Assembly: GCF_023264675.1 (NCBI RefSeq)
Contig: NZ_JAHFVG010000001.1
Location: 266,453 to 330,452, forward strand
Direction: 5' to 3'
Source: Rhodococcus sp. (in: high G+C Gram-positive bacteria)
Lineage (GTDB): Bacteria > Actinomycetota > Actinomycetes > Mycobacteriales > Mycobacteriaceae
Length of the DNA: 64,000 nt
Both the position numbers and the translations under genes were made by a program. Positions 20,388 through 28,821 of the stretch are shown here, in pieces (within the stretch, counting starts at the first letter, position 1; each line of letters starts with the position of its first letter). The notes beneath the pieces were generated by a model. That model saw only the letters and a program-made list of their open reading frames with translations. It was not told where the DNA came from and did no database searches.

Positions 20388-21125
20388 ATGGTTAGCCGAC
20401 ACAATGGCTCGACGTCGTTCGGAACTGTCGCCGATCTCTATGAAGCCGGCCGTCCCGAGTATCCAGACGCGGCCGTGCGGTGGTTGGTGTCCCTCGGACC
20501 GGATGCAACTGTCGCCGACGTCGGTGCCGGCACGGGCAAACTCACGAGAGGCCTCGTTTCCGCTGGTTGGAAAGTGGTGGCTATCGATCCAGATTCAGCG
20601 ATGCTCACGACCTTGCGCACTGCGGTACCCGGCGTCACAACCCACGTGGGAACAGCCGAATCGCTTCCTCTCGACGATGCGAGTGTCGACGCCGTGGTGC
20701 TCGGTCAGGCTTGGCACTGGGTGGATCCGGTCGACGGTTCGCGTGAGATCGGCCGGGTTCTGCGGCCGGGCGGGTCTCTCGGGCTGATCTGGAACGTGCG
20801 CGACGATTCGGTTCCCTGGGTGCGCGAGCTCAACTCCATCGTTCCCGACGGCGGCACCACCGCGATGTTCACCGCTGGCCCGCCGCCGATCGCGGATCCG
20901 TTCGGCGAGTCCGAGCAGCAGACGTGGGCCTGGACGTCGAGGGTCACTCGCGAGCGACTTGCGGCGTCGGTTCGGTCGCGTAGCCACTACATCACCGCGC
21001 CACCCGAGGAACGCACCGAGGTCGATTCACGGCTCGACACACTGTTCGAGAGCCTGCGACTCCACGGGGATGCGACGATCGAATTGCCTTACGAAACCCG
21101 AGCTTTCAGATACGTGAGGCGTTGA
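20388..21125 (+). CDS. Class I SAM-dependent methyltransferase
   Basis: A 245-residue protein with a Methyltransf_11 core. Motif I is VADVGAGTGKLTRGL (about residue 44), followed by acidic VVAIDPDSAML and the motif SLPLDDASVDAVVLGQAWHWVD, then LRPGGSLGLIWNVRD. It resembles the small-molecule methyltransferases that start with a TSFGTVADLYEAGRPEYP box; the acceptor is unknown. It overlaps the promoter region of the divergent membrane protein and converges with the secreted protein at 21130, only four bases away. Confidence 0.85.
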   Translation: MVSRHNGSTSFGTVADLYEAGRPEYPDAAVRWLVSLGPDATVADVGAGTGKLTRGLVSAGWKVVAIDPDSAMLTTLRTAVPGVTTHVGTAESLPLDDASVDAVVLGQAWHWVDPVDGSREIGRVLRPGGSLGLIWNVRDDSVPWVRELNSIVPDGGTTAMFTAGPPPIADPFGESEQQTWAWTSRVTRERLAASVRSRSHYITAPPEERTEVDSRLDTLFESLRLHGDATIELPYETRAFRYVRR

Positions 21126-21129
21126 ACAG

Positions 21130-21546
21130 CTAGGACACCGAGAAGGTGGCGAGGCCCGCGGTGTTGATTCCGCCGCCGATGATCACGACTGCCACCTGGC
21201 CAGGGCCGGTCTGCAGGATCGCTTCGGGTGGGAAGCCGAACAGCCCGTCGGACATCCGAGCGGCGCCCGACGCCCCGGTCGAGAGGTTCACCCACCGCAC
21301 GTCGGCGGCGACGAAGCATCCCCACCGGCCCTCCTTGCCGCCGGTGATCGTCACTGCGCCGGGTTGGCCGCCCGTCACGGCAACGCACGTGCCCGCGGGA
21401 GCATCGAAGCTGCCGTTCGGATTTCCATACGGTGCTGGGTTGATCTGGAACGGGACGATCGATTCTGCCGACGCCGTGGCGCCCTGAGCCAACGCGGCAC
21501 CGACGACGATCGCCGCGCTCACGGCCAGCCTGCGAACGAACTTCAT
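21130..21546 (-). CDS. Small secreted protein of unknown function (138 aa)
   Basis: MKFVRRLAVSAAIVVGAALA is a clear Sec signal peptide with likely cleavage after ASA near residue 28, leaving a mature protein of about 110 residues that is Gly-rich with two cysteines (GTCVAV, RWGCFV), which may pair. The start at 21546 has GGAGG about nine bases upstream. No family recognised. It looks like the small secreted proteins common in mycolic actinobacteria. Confidence 0.75.
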   Translation of the reverse strand: MKFVRRLAVSAAIVVGAALAQGATASAESIVPFQINPAPYGNPNGSFDAPAGTCVAVTGGQPGAVTITGGKEGRWGCFVAADVRWVNLSTGASGAARMSDGLFGFPPEAILQTGPGQVAVVIIGGGINTAGLATFSVS

Positions 21547-21694
21547 CACTGCGACCTCCAGGAGTTCGGGTAACGAGAGTGGTGCCATCCTTCATCAGCA
21601 GCGTGTACCGAGCAAGGGGCAGGCGCCCGGGCCGACGCAAGGATGTCCGAAATATTCAATCCGTATGTCTCTCCGATGCCGCAGAATCGGACGC

Positions 21695-22252
21695 ATGACT
21701 ACTCCGGAATCGACCGCAGACCGCTATCGCCGACTCGCCGGCGTACTGACCGAGCGCATCCGAGCCGTGCCGTCGCCGACGTGGGACACGCCGTCACCAT
21801 GTGACGGATGGACTGTTCGCGATGTCGTGAGACATCTGATCGACACCGAGAGATCCTCGCTGGAGCCGGTTGGCCTCTCGATTTCCGATGGACCGTCCGT
21901 AGACGACGATCCCGTGGCGGCATGGATCCACACTCGCGACGGGCTACAGGAGATTCTCGACGATCCGGCCCGCGCCGAACTCGAGTACGACGGCCATTTC
22001 GGGCGGACGAACCTGGCGTCGTCGATGGGCTCGTTCTACAGCCTGGATCTCATCGTCCACGCATGGGACATCGCGCATCCGACGGGCGTCGACGACACCA
22101 TCGCCGATCAGGATCTGGACTTCGTCGTCGGATTCATCGAGCAGATGGGCGACAACATCAGGATGGACGGTGTCTGCGGACCGGCGGTCGAGGTGCCGGA
22201 GTCTGCAGATCGTCAGACGAAAGTGCTCGCCCAGCTGGGGCGTCGGGTCTGA
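21695..22252 (+). CDS. TIGR03086-type DinB-like metal-binding protein
   Basis: About 185 residues. The sequence shows the maleylpyruvate-isomerase/TIGR03086 N-terminal helical bundle: TPSPCDGWTVRDVVRHLIDTE with the first metal His, and DLIVHAWDIAHPTG with further His ligands. The protein is cytosolic. Family members act in mycothiol-dependent or unknown reactions; no specific substrate can be named. ATG 21695 gives MTTPESTADRYRRLAGVL, which fits the family start better than the upstream in-frame ATG at 21665. Confidence 0.8.
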   Translation: MTTPESTADRYRRLAGVLTERIRAVPSPTWDTPSPCDGWTVRDVVRHLIDTERSSLEPVGLSISDGPSVDDDPVAAWIHTRDGLQEILDDPARAELEYDGHFGRTNLASSMGSFYSLDLIVHAWDIAHPTGVDDTIADQDLDFVVGFIEQMGDNIRMDGVCGPAVEVPESADRQTKVLAQLGRRV

Positions 22253-22297
22253 GCGTCACCCTGATCGCTTGAATGGTGACATTCAAGCGATCAGGAA

Positions 22298-23044
22298 CTA
22301 CCGCGCCGACCAACCGCCGTCCATCGTGTACGACGCTCCGGTCACCATGCCCGCATCGGCCGATGCCAGCCAACCGACGAGCGAGCCCACTTCGGCTGGT
22401 TCGACGAGGCGCTTGATCGCACTCTCGGTCAACATCACCTTTTCCAGGACTTCACCTTCGGGGATTCCGTGCGCTGCGGCTTGATCGGCGATCTGCTTTT
22501 CCACCAACGGTGTTCGGACGTATCCGGGGTTCACGCAGTTGCTGGTGACACCGTGCGATCCACCTTCGAGGGCCGTCACCTTCGACAGTCCTTCCAGCGC
22601 GTGTTTCGCGGTGACGTACGCGACCTTGTACTCCGATGCTCGCAGCCCGTGTACCGAGGAGATGTTGACGACTCGGCCGAACTCGCGCTCGTACATTTTC
22701 GGCAACGCTGCTCGAATCAACAGGAACGGAGCTTCGACCATCAGAGTTTGAATGCGTCGGAACGCCGCTGGATCGAAATCGACGATCGGAGCGACGGTTT
22801 GAATTCCGGCATTGTTGACGAGGATGTCGACGTCGAGCTGTAGCTCGTCGAGCGACGCCGTGTCGAGCAGATCCACTGCCCACACCTCACCGTGAAGCTC
22901 CGATGCCAATTCCTTGGCGGCTACTTCGTCGACGTCGGCGATGGTCACGGTCGCCCCGCGTGCCGCCAGTTCGCGAGCGCATGCTGCCCCGATCCCCGAC
23001 GCCCCGCCGGTGACGAGGGCGGAGCGGCCGGTCAGCTCGGTCAC
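22298..23044 (-). CDS. 3-Hydroxybutyrate dehydrogenase (SDR)
   Basis: A 248-residue short-chain dehydrogenase. NAD site SALVTGGASGIGAAC at residues 7-20, acidic IADVDE after the second strand (NAD preference), NNAGIQTVAPIVDF, and the catalytic Ser/Tyr/Lys set in VNISSVHGLRAS and KVAYVTAKHAL. The GIQ-VAPI and VHG-KSAYV-like pattern is typical of 3-hydroxybutyrate dehydrogenases. It oxidises D-3-hydroxybutyrate to acetoacetate. Its GTG overlaps the transporter stop by four bases, so the two genes form one unit for uptake and oxidation. Confidence 0.8.
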   Translation of the reverse strand: MTELTGRSALVTGGASGIGAACARELAARGATVTIADVDEVAAKELASELHGEVWAVDLLDTASLDELQLDVDILVNNAGIQTVAPIVDFDPAAFRRIQTLMVEAPFLLIRAALPKMYEREFGRVVNISSVHGLRASEYKVAYVTAKHALEGLSKVTALEGGSHGVTSNCVNPGYVRTPLVEKQIADQAAAHGIPEGEVLEKVMLTESAIKRLVEPAEVGSLVGWLASADAGMVTGASYTMDGGWSAR

Positions 23045-24426
23045 TTCAGACCGACCTTGGCGAGTTCGGCCTCGGTGGCGAGATTCTTGGCGTCGGCGAT
23101 GTCGATCGACTCCAGTGCGAGGCCCTTGGTCTCCCGTGCGGCGATCACGGCGATGAGCGTGACCAGGCACGATCCCGCGAGGTACCAGGCGATCGGCACG
23201 GACGAACCGAACTTGTCGAGCAGTGCGACAGCGATGATCGGTGCGAGCGAACCGGCAACGATGGAGGTCACCTGGTAGCCGAGGGAAACTCCGGAGTAAC
23301 GCATACGCGTCGGGAACATCTCGGCCATGATCGCCGGCTGTGTCGCATACATGAAGGCGTGGAACACGAGTCCGATGATGATGGCGAGCATGATCACGGC
23401 GTTGTGGCCGCTGTTGAACATCGGGAAGGCGAAGAAGCCCCAGGTTCCGGCGGTCACGGCGCCGAACAGGTAGACGGGGCGTCGCCCGATGCGGTCGGCG
23501 AGTTTGCCCACCAACGGGATCGTGCAGAAGTGCACTGCGTGGGCGGCGAGCATCCACCACAGAATTGTCTGGGTGTCGGTGCCGACCTCGACCTTGAGAT
23601 AGGTGATGGTGAAGGTGACCACCAGGTAGTACATGACGTTCTCGCCGAAGCGCAGGCCCATAGCGGTGAAGACTCCACGCGGGTAACGCTTGATGACCTC
23701 GAACACGCCGTACGAGGCGGCCTTGATGACCTCGGCCTGCTTCTGCGCCTCGACGAAGATCGGGGCGTCGGTGACCTTGGTGCGAATGTAGTAGCCAACG
23801 AAGACGATGACGGCCGAGAGCCAGAAGGCAACTCGCCAGCCCCAACTCAGGAAGGCTTCGTCGGAGAGCACGGTGGTCAGGACGAGCAGAACGACGGTCG
23901 CGAGCAGATTTCCCGCGGGCACGCCTGCTTGGGGCCAGCTGGCCCAGAATCCGCGGCTCTTGTTGGGGCTGTGTTCGGCGACAAGAAGAACTGCGCCGCC
24001 CCACTCTCCACCTACCGCGAAGCCCTGGATGAATCGCAGGGCGACCAGCAGTGCCGGGGCCCAGTAGCCGATCGCCGTGAACGTCGGGAGGCAGCCCATG
24101 AGGAACGTGGCGCCGCCGACGAGTACGAGGCTGAACTGCAGCAACTTCTTTCGGCCGTATTTGTCTCCGAAGTGGCCGAAGACGATGCCGCCGAGCGGGC
24201 GAGCGACGAATCCGACGGCGTACGTGACGAACGCGGCGAGGATTGCGTCGAGTTCGCTGGTACCCGCGGCGAAGAAGATCTTGGAGAACACCAGGGTCGC
24301 GGCGGTTCCGTACAGGAAGAATTCGTACCACTCGACGATGGTGCCCGCCATCGACGCGGCGACGACCTTTTTGAGGCCGGTCGGAGTCGCGTCCGGGTCG
24401 GGCTGTGTGCGTTCGTCCACACTCAT
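23041..24426 (-). CDS. MFS transporter, metabolite:H+ symporter (MHS) family
   Basis: A 461-residue permease with 12 membrane segments. MHS-type features include VAASMAGTIVEWYEFFLYGTAA at the first span, the A-motif loop GGIVFGHFGDKYGRKKLL and its second copy KLADRIGRRPVYLFGA. Such proteins import carboxylates, betaines or shikimate-like acids with protons. Coupling to a 3-hydroxybutyrate dehydrogenase suggests a short hydroxy-acid or ketone-body substrate. ATG 24426 has GAGGAG about eight bases before it. The upstream divergent LysR gene probably controls it. Confidence 0.85.
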   Translation of the reverse strand: MSVDERTQPDPDATPTGLKKVVAASMAGTIVEWYEFFLYGTAATLVFSKIFFAAGTSELDAILAAFVTYAVGFVARPLGGIVFGHFGDKYGRKKLLQFSLVLVGGATFLMGCLPTFTAIGYWAPALLVALRFIQGFAVGGEWGGAVLLVAEHSPNKSRGFWASWPQAGVPAGNLLATVVLLVLTTVLSDEAFLSWGWRVAFWLSAVIVFVGYYIRTKVTDAPIFVEAQKQAEVIKAASYGVFEVIKRYPRGVFTAMGLRFGENVMYYLVVTFTITYLKVEVGTDTQTILWWMLAAHAVHFCTIPLVGKLADRIGRRPVYLFGAVTAGTWGFFAFPMFNSGHNAVIMLAIIIGLVFHAFMYATQPAIMAEMFPTRMRYSGVSLGYQVTSIVAGSLAPIIAVALLDKFGSSVPIAWYLAGSCLVTLIAVIAARETKGLALESIDIADAKNLATEAELAKVGLK

Positions 24427-24481
24427 GTGCACTCCTCTGTGATGCGGCACCGGCAGGGTTCGAATTGTGACGACTCCCACA

Positions 24482-24495
24482 GATACTTCGGTATC
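24482..24495. promoter_or_regulatory. Candidate LysR-type site in the transporter/LysR promoter
   Basis: GATAC-TTCG-GTATC is a perfect five-base inverted repeat in the short divergent region, 56 bases from the transporter start. Short dyads containing TA..TA steps are usual for LysR binding. Motif-only evidence. Confidence 0.35.
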
Positions 24496-24506
24496 GCTGA
24501 GTATTG

Positions 24507-25481
24507 ATGCAGATGTATGCGCCCGCAATGCCCAACAACGCAACTACCGTCTGCAAGAATGCACATGTGCCGCTCGGTCATCCCGATCACGGTCGGCTTC
24601 CCAGCGCCGACGACCTGCTGATCCTTCTCGCCGTGGGCCGGACCGGTAGGTACAACACCGCCGCCGACGACCTGGGCATCAACCACACGACGATTTCGCG
24701 GCGCATCGCTGCCCTCGAGTCCAGCCTCGGCGGTCGCGTGTTGGCCAAATCCGGAAACGGGTGGGAACTCACGGCACGCGGTAAGGATGCGCTGGCCGCG
24801 GCCGAACACATCGAGGCTGCCGTGCGGTCTTTGATCGGCCCCGACGACGAGGCGGAGGGTGTGGTGCGAGTGTCGGCCACCGACGGCTTCAGCGCCTACG
24901 TCATCGCGCCCGCGGTGGCACAGGTCAGACGGCGTCACCCGGGTATTTCGGTGGAGATCGTGGCGACGACGCGTCGAGCATCGCAGCAACGATCGGGGAT
25001 GGACGTCGAAATCGTGGTCGGCGAACCGCAGGTGCATCGCGCAGAGGCGTTCAAGCTCAGCGACTATCACCTGGGGTTGTATGCGTCGAAAGACTATCTG
25101 CGCGCCAATGGATCGCCGACGACTATCGAGGATCTCCAGGCTCATCCGCTCGTCTACTTCATCGATTCGATGCTGCAGGTGGACGATCTCGATATTGCGC
25201 CTGGATTTGCTCCATCGATGCGCGAATCCGTGACGTCGACGAATGTTTTCGTGCACGTCGAGGCCACCCGCGCCGCCGCTGGCATCGGCCTGCTCCCCTG
25301 TTTCATGGCCGATCGCCACGACGACCTGGTTCGACTTCTGCCCGGCGACGTCTCCATCCGCCTGGACTACTGGCTCGTCTCGCGCGCCGAGACACTGCGC
25401 AGGCCCGAGGTCGCCCGGGTCGTCGATGCCATCCGGACTTCGACCACCGAGCAGCACGACGCCCTTCTCGGCAAGCGGTAG
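24507..25481 (+). CDS. LysR-family transcriptional regulator
   Basis: About 325 residues. The N-terminal winged helix shows TGRYNTAADDLGINHTTISRRIAALESSLGGRVL, a LysR signature, about 35 residues in. The C-terminal periplasmic-binding-protein-like domain (VRVSATDGFSAYVIAPAVAQVR onward) senses a co-inducer. It is divergent from the transporter/3-hydroxybutyrate dehydrogenase operon, which it probably activates. The start is uncertain: ATGs at 24507, 24513 and 24528 are all in frame and none has a strong ribosome site. Confidence 0.85.
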   Translation: MQMYAPAMPNNATTVCKNAHVPLGHPDHGRLPSADDLLILLAVGRTGRYNTAADDLGINHTTISRRIAALESSLGGRVLAKSGNGWELTARGKDALAAAEHIEAAVRSLIGPDDEAEGVVRVSATDGFSAYVIAPAVAQVRRRHPGISVEIVATTRRASQQRSGMDVEIVVGEPQVHRAEAFKLSDYHLGLYASKDYLRANGSPTTIEDLQAHPLVYFIDSMLQVDDLDIAPGFAPSMRESVTSTNVFVHVEATRAAAGIGLLPCFMADRHDDLVRLLPGDVSIRLDYWLVSRAETLRRPEVARVVDAIRTSTTEQHDALLGKR

Positions 25482-25495
25482 GTGGCGGTGCCCCA

Positions 25496-27253
25496 TCAGA
25501 ACGGCGCTGCATTCTCGGCAGTGGCAGCATTCTCCGAGGCTGCCTCCGGCTGAGCCACAGCCGCTTTCTCGGCAGAAACTTCCGGCACCGACGATTGACC
25601 GGTATCGGTGTCGCTCCGGTATGCCTCCGCGGTGTGTGACGATCGGCGCTTACGTGGAACGTGCGGGAGCAGGCTGTCACCGGACAGATCCGCGCTTCCG
25701 ACGGTGTTGCCCGGCAACGTCACGGCGCTGGTTCCTGAGCTCGACACCCAGTAGTCGACTGCGCCGGCGAGCATCGTCGGCGTCCAGACCCCCATCGTTT
25801 TCAGCATGTAGTGGTAGCGGCACAGGCAGTGCAGATTGGTGGCGATGGTCCACCCACCCTTCGTCGGATCGACACGGTTGTACGGAACGACATGGTCCAG
25901 TTCGCAATTCGCCGCGGGAACGTCGCACCCTGGATGGCGGCACGTGCGATCTCGGAGCCGCACGCAGTCCGCGAGCTGCGCGCTCGGCCGGTATCGAAGC
26001 GCCCCGTCGGGCGGATCGACGACGCCGCCATGGCCGTCGGGGTACAGCGCAATCGCCAACGCCGGATTCGCAGCGATCGCTTCTTCGAGTGCAGCGATCA
26101 GCGTGTACGAACCCCGGTGTTCGCCGTCGCGCGGCGCGCGTTGCACTGGCTTTGCCACCGGCGGTGTCGGCAACGTGGCCCCGCGGCGACGCCTACCCCG
26201 GCCGAGGGGATTGAACGTACGGTGCCCGCCACCCGATGTTCCTCGGACCGCGGGCTCGGACCGAGGCCCGTTGCCGGAAGTGTCCACCACTCCGAACTTG
26301 TCCGCCAGGGCCACGGCCTCGGTCAGAACGAGTTGCCAGTCACCGTTCGCAACCAGCTCTCGTGCGTACCCGGCGTCGATCAGGCCATGTCCGGCCAGGT
26401 ATCCCGGTAGGTCGGCGAGCCCGGCAAGTGACGCCAGGTCGATGGTCACGTTGGTCAGCGGTACACGGCGGTCCGGCAATTGTCGGTTCGCCGTACACGG
26501 GTGGTCGTCGTCGACCTCACACGTGCACGGGACATACGACTCTCGGTGCATGATCGCCGTGTAGGCCGCCGCCAGTCGTTGCCCGCGCGTCCGCGGGTCA
26601 CGCGAACACAGAGTCGCTGCCATCTCGTTGATCAACTGCCAGCACGCCGCAGCGTCGCCGGCTTCCAAATCGGCCTCGATGGTTGCGATCATGTCTTTGT
26701 CGCGGTATCGAACTCGTGTCAGCGACGCCAGATCTTTGCGGAGCTCGGCTGTTTCGTCGGGCGCCTCCCGTTGCAAGATTCCGGAAATTTCGGTCGCCAA
26801 CAGTCCAGGTGACAGGCGTCGGGCAGCTTCGAGCACCTCGGACTCGATGCGTGCCGCAGTATCCAAGGAATAGGAACCCGTCGTCCGGCAGACGGCTCGG
26901 ACACGCGACAGATCGAGCTCGCCCGCATCGAACGCCGCTTTGACAGAGGGCAATCGGAGCCGCAGGTCCATCCCTACTTCGGCGAAGGTATCGGCAACCG
27001 TTTTCGAGCATCCCAGCACTTTCGCAATTTCCGATGCCGCATAGTTGCCGGCGTCCATGATGTGATCGCCGACCCGTACGTTCTGATGAACGCAGGAATC
27101 CCAAATAGCAGCTGCAACAGCTACTTTGCGAGCACAACATTGATTTTCGAGGGTCGCCACATCGGATAATTCGCGCAGCAACGACCGATCGATCATAGGC
27201 TTCTTCTGCGGGCCCGCATACACCGCGAATGCGCTTCTTCGACTCGTCACCAT
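25496..27253 (-). CDS. DUF222/HNH endonuclease protein, 13E12 repeat family
   Basis: About 585 residues. The N-terminal two thirds is the DUF222 region (TLENQCCARKVAVAAAIWDS, IAKVLGCSKTVADTFAE). A C-terminal HNH nuclease module shows zinc Cys/His CRHPGCDVPAANCELDHVVPYN and TNLHCLCRYHYMLKT. The tail is low-complexity. This is the multi-copy 13E12 family of mycobacteria and rhodococci; function is unknown, perhaps DNA cutting linked to repeat mobility. A LexA-like box 27 bases upstream suggests SOS induction, as reported for several mycobacterial members. Confidence 0.88.
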   Translation of the reverse strand: MVTSRRSAFAVYAGPQKKPMIDRSLLRELSDVATLENQCCARKVAVAAAIWDSCVHQNVRVGDHIMDAGNYAASEIAKVLGCSKTVADTFAEVGMDLRLRLPSVKAAFDAGELDLSRVRAVCRTTGSYSLDTAARIESEVLEAARRLSPGLLATEISGILQREAPDETAELRKDLASLTRVRYRDKDMIATIEADLEAGDAAACWQLINEMAATLCSRDPRTRGQRLAAAYTAIMHRESYVPCTCEVDDDHPCTANRQLPDRRVPLTNVTIDLASLAGLADLPGYLAGHGLIDAGYARELVANGDWQLVLTEAVALADKFGVVDTSGNGPRSEPAVRGTSGGGHRTFNPLGRGRRRRGATLPTPPVAKPVQRAPRDGEHRGSYTLIAALEEAIAANPALAIALYPDGHGGVVDPPDGALRYRPSAQLADCVRLRDRTCRHPGCDVPAANCELDHVVPYNRVDPTKGGWTIATNLHCLCRYHYMLKTMGVWTPTMLAGAVDYWVSSSGTSAVTLPGNTVGSADLSGDSLLPHVPRKRRSSHTAEAYRSDTDTGQSSVPEVSAEKAAVAQPEAASENAATAENAAPF

Positions 27254-27276
27254 AGAACATCCCCCAACGGCATCTA

Positions 27277-27294
27277 TTAGAACGTATGTTCGAT
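27277..27294. promoter_or_regulatory. LexA-type SOS box upstream of the DUF222/HNH gene
   Basis: TTAGAACGTATGTTCGAT contains GAAC-N4-GTTC, the core of the actinobacterial LexA site TCGAACnnnnGTTCGA. It fits eleven of its twelve fixed positions by eye. It is centred about 32 bases upstream of the start at 27253. Confidence 0.6.
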
Positions 27295-27430
27295 ACGTAC
27301 TGTTCGGTTCGAGCGCCGTCAAGTGAATCTTCCTGTTACACAACCTATGTATCGAAATCTCCGCTTACCATCGGCCACCGACAGCATTGTCTTCAGCTGA
27401 CAAACCGCGTCGATCCACCCACAGAATCAC

Positions 27431-27778
27431 ATGGCCGGGTATAGCGTGAACGAGGTGATAATCGTGACGACGAATGACATCCCAGGTCAACGTATAACCG
27501 CGGTCCACGGTGAGGTGTTCGGTCTGACCGTGCGCTCGCGACACATCGGCTCCAACATCGGCGCATCGTTCAAAGCTCTTGCCGGCGGCGAACTCAAAGG
27601 AATCACCACGCTGCTGAAGGAGACACGCGCCGAAGCATTGTCGCGCCTCGCAGCCGAGGCGCAGGAGAAAGGCGGAAACGCCGTCGTGGCGTTCAGATTC
27701 GAGACGAACGACTACGGCGACACCGGCGGGGTCGAGGTCTGCGCCTACGGCACGGCTGTCACCATCGAAGTCGGCTGA
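27431..27778 (+). CDS. YbjQ/UPF0145 family protein
   Basis: A 115-residue protein with the heavy-metal-binding-domain-like fold of YbjQ: VTTNDIPGQRITAVHGEVFG, HIGSNIGASFKALAGGELKGITTLL, and AQEKGGNAVVAFRFET. The family forms pentamers; its function is unknown. The likely true start is either ATG 27431 or GTG 27455, which gives MIIVTTND, a more usual family beginning. It is 23 bases upstream of gluQ on the same strand and may be co-transcribed. Confidence 0.8.
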   Translation: MAGYSVNEVIIVTTNDIPGQRITAVHGEVFGLTVRSRHIGSNIGASFKALAGGELKGITTLLKETRAEALSRLAAEAQEKGGNAVVAFRFETNDYGDTGGVEVCAYGTAVTIEVG

Positions 27779-27801
27779 CGTGGCCCGGCTAACCTTGTCG
27801 T

Positions 27802-28683
27802 GTGAATGCCGGACGCTTCGCCCCTAGCCCCTCGGGCGATCTGCACATCGGCAACCTGCGCACCGCACTGCTCGCGTGGCTTTTCGCGCGGTCGACCGGT
27901 CGCAGATTCCTGTTGCGCGTCGAGGACCTCGACCGGGTCAAAGCGGGCGCCGAATCCAAGCAACTCGCCGACCTTGCGGCGATCGGCCTCGACTGGGACG
28001 GGCCCGTCGTCCGTCAGTCGGAACGCACCTCCCTGTACGACGACGCCATCGCTCGCCTCACCGCCGCCGGCATGACCTACGAGTGCTTCTGTACCCGTCG
28101 GGAAATTCTCGAAGCGGCATCGGCCCCGCACGCGCCGGACGGCGCCTACCCCGGTACGTGCCGCGTTCTCACCGCGTCGGACAGGGCGTCGAAAACCAGA
28201 CCACCGGCGTTGAGGCTCAAGGCCGACGTCACCGATTTCTCGATCGACGACGCGACCCTCGGACAGTTCCACGGCCAGGTCGACGATTTCGTTCTGCGCC
28301 GCGCCGACGGGGTGCCCGCCTACAACCTCGCGGTAGTGGTCGACGACGGCGAGCAGGGTATCGATCAAGTAGTGCGCGGTGACGATCTGCTCTCCTCATC
28401 ACCCCGGCAGGCGTACCTGGCGTCGCTGCTCGAACTATCCGCTCCGACCTACGCTCACGTGCCGCTGGCGCTGAACGCTCACGGCGCGCGGCTGGCCAAA
28501 CGTGACGGTGCCGTCACGCTCGCCGATCAGGCAGCGCTGGGCCTCGGCCCGCTCGACGTGCTGGACATGCTGGCACGCTCCCTCGGACTTGCGGTGGCAG
28601 GCGAGCGTGTCACCGTCACCGACCTCCTGGCCCGATGGGACCCAACCCTCCTGCCGAACACACCCTGGATCTTCGAGACATAA
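27802..28683 (+). CDS. gluQ: Glutamyl-Q tRNA(Asp) synthetase
   Basis: A 293-residue truncated glutamyl-tRNA synthetase paralogue lacking the anticodon-binding domain. HIGH-like motif APSPSGDLHIGNL, zinc site CFC with YPGTC (as in E. coli GluQ), and KMSKS-like LAKRDGAV. It activates glutamate and attaches it to the queuosine base at position 34 of tRNA-Asp. GTG 27802 gives MNAGRFAPSPSG, the usual family start. The next plus-strand gene is a queuosine-precursor transporter and tgt lies 9 kb away, so the genes serve one pathway. Confidence 0.93.
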   Translation: MNAGRFAPSPSGDLHIGNLRTALLAWLFARSTGRRFLLRVEDLDRVKAGAESKQLADLAAIGLDWDGPVVRQSERTSLYDDAIARLTAAGMTYECFCTRREILEAASAPHAPDGAYPGTCRVLTASDRASKTRPPALRLKADVTDFSIDDATLGQFHGQVDDFVLRRADGVPAYNLAVVVDDGEQGIDQVVRGDDLLSSSPRQAYLASLLELSAPTYAHVPLALNAHGARLAKRDGAVTLADQAALGLGPLDVLDMLARSLGLAVAGERVTVTDLLARWDPTLLPNTPWIFET

Positions 28684-28699
28684 CGGACAACCAGCCGCA

Positions 28700-28790
28700 A
28701 TTCCGCAGGCTCCACTCCTGACTTCCACGGGTCATTCCGCAGGCTCCACTCCTGACTTCCACGGGTCATTCCGCAGGCTCCACTCCTGAC
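28700..28790 (+). repeat. 34-base tandem repeat, 2.7 copies, extragenic
   Basis: A 34-base unit (ATTCCGCAGGCTCCACTCCT then GACTTCCACGGGTC) occurs at 28700 and 28734 and as a 23-base partial at 28768. It fills the space between gluQ and the transporter gene. A related 33-base unit recurs at 31453 inside a coding region. Confidence 0.9.
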
Positions 28791-28821
28791 CGATTCGGAC
28801 CTGGGGTTTCACCGTGTTTGG

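Noticed and set aside
28700..28790. Possible CRISPR array
   Set aside because: The repeats are directly adjacent with no unique spacers, and there are no cas genes.
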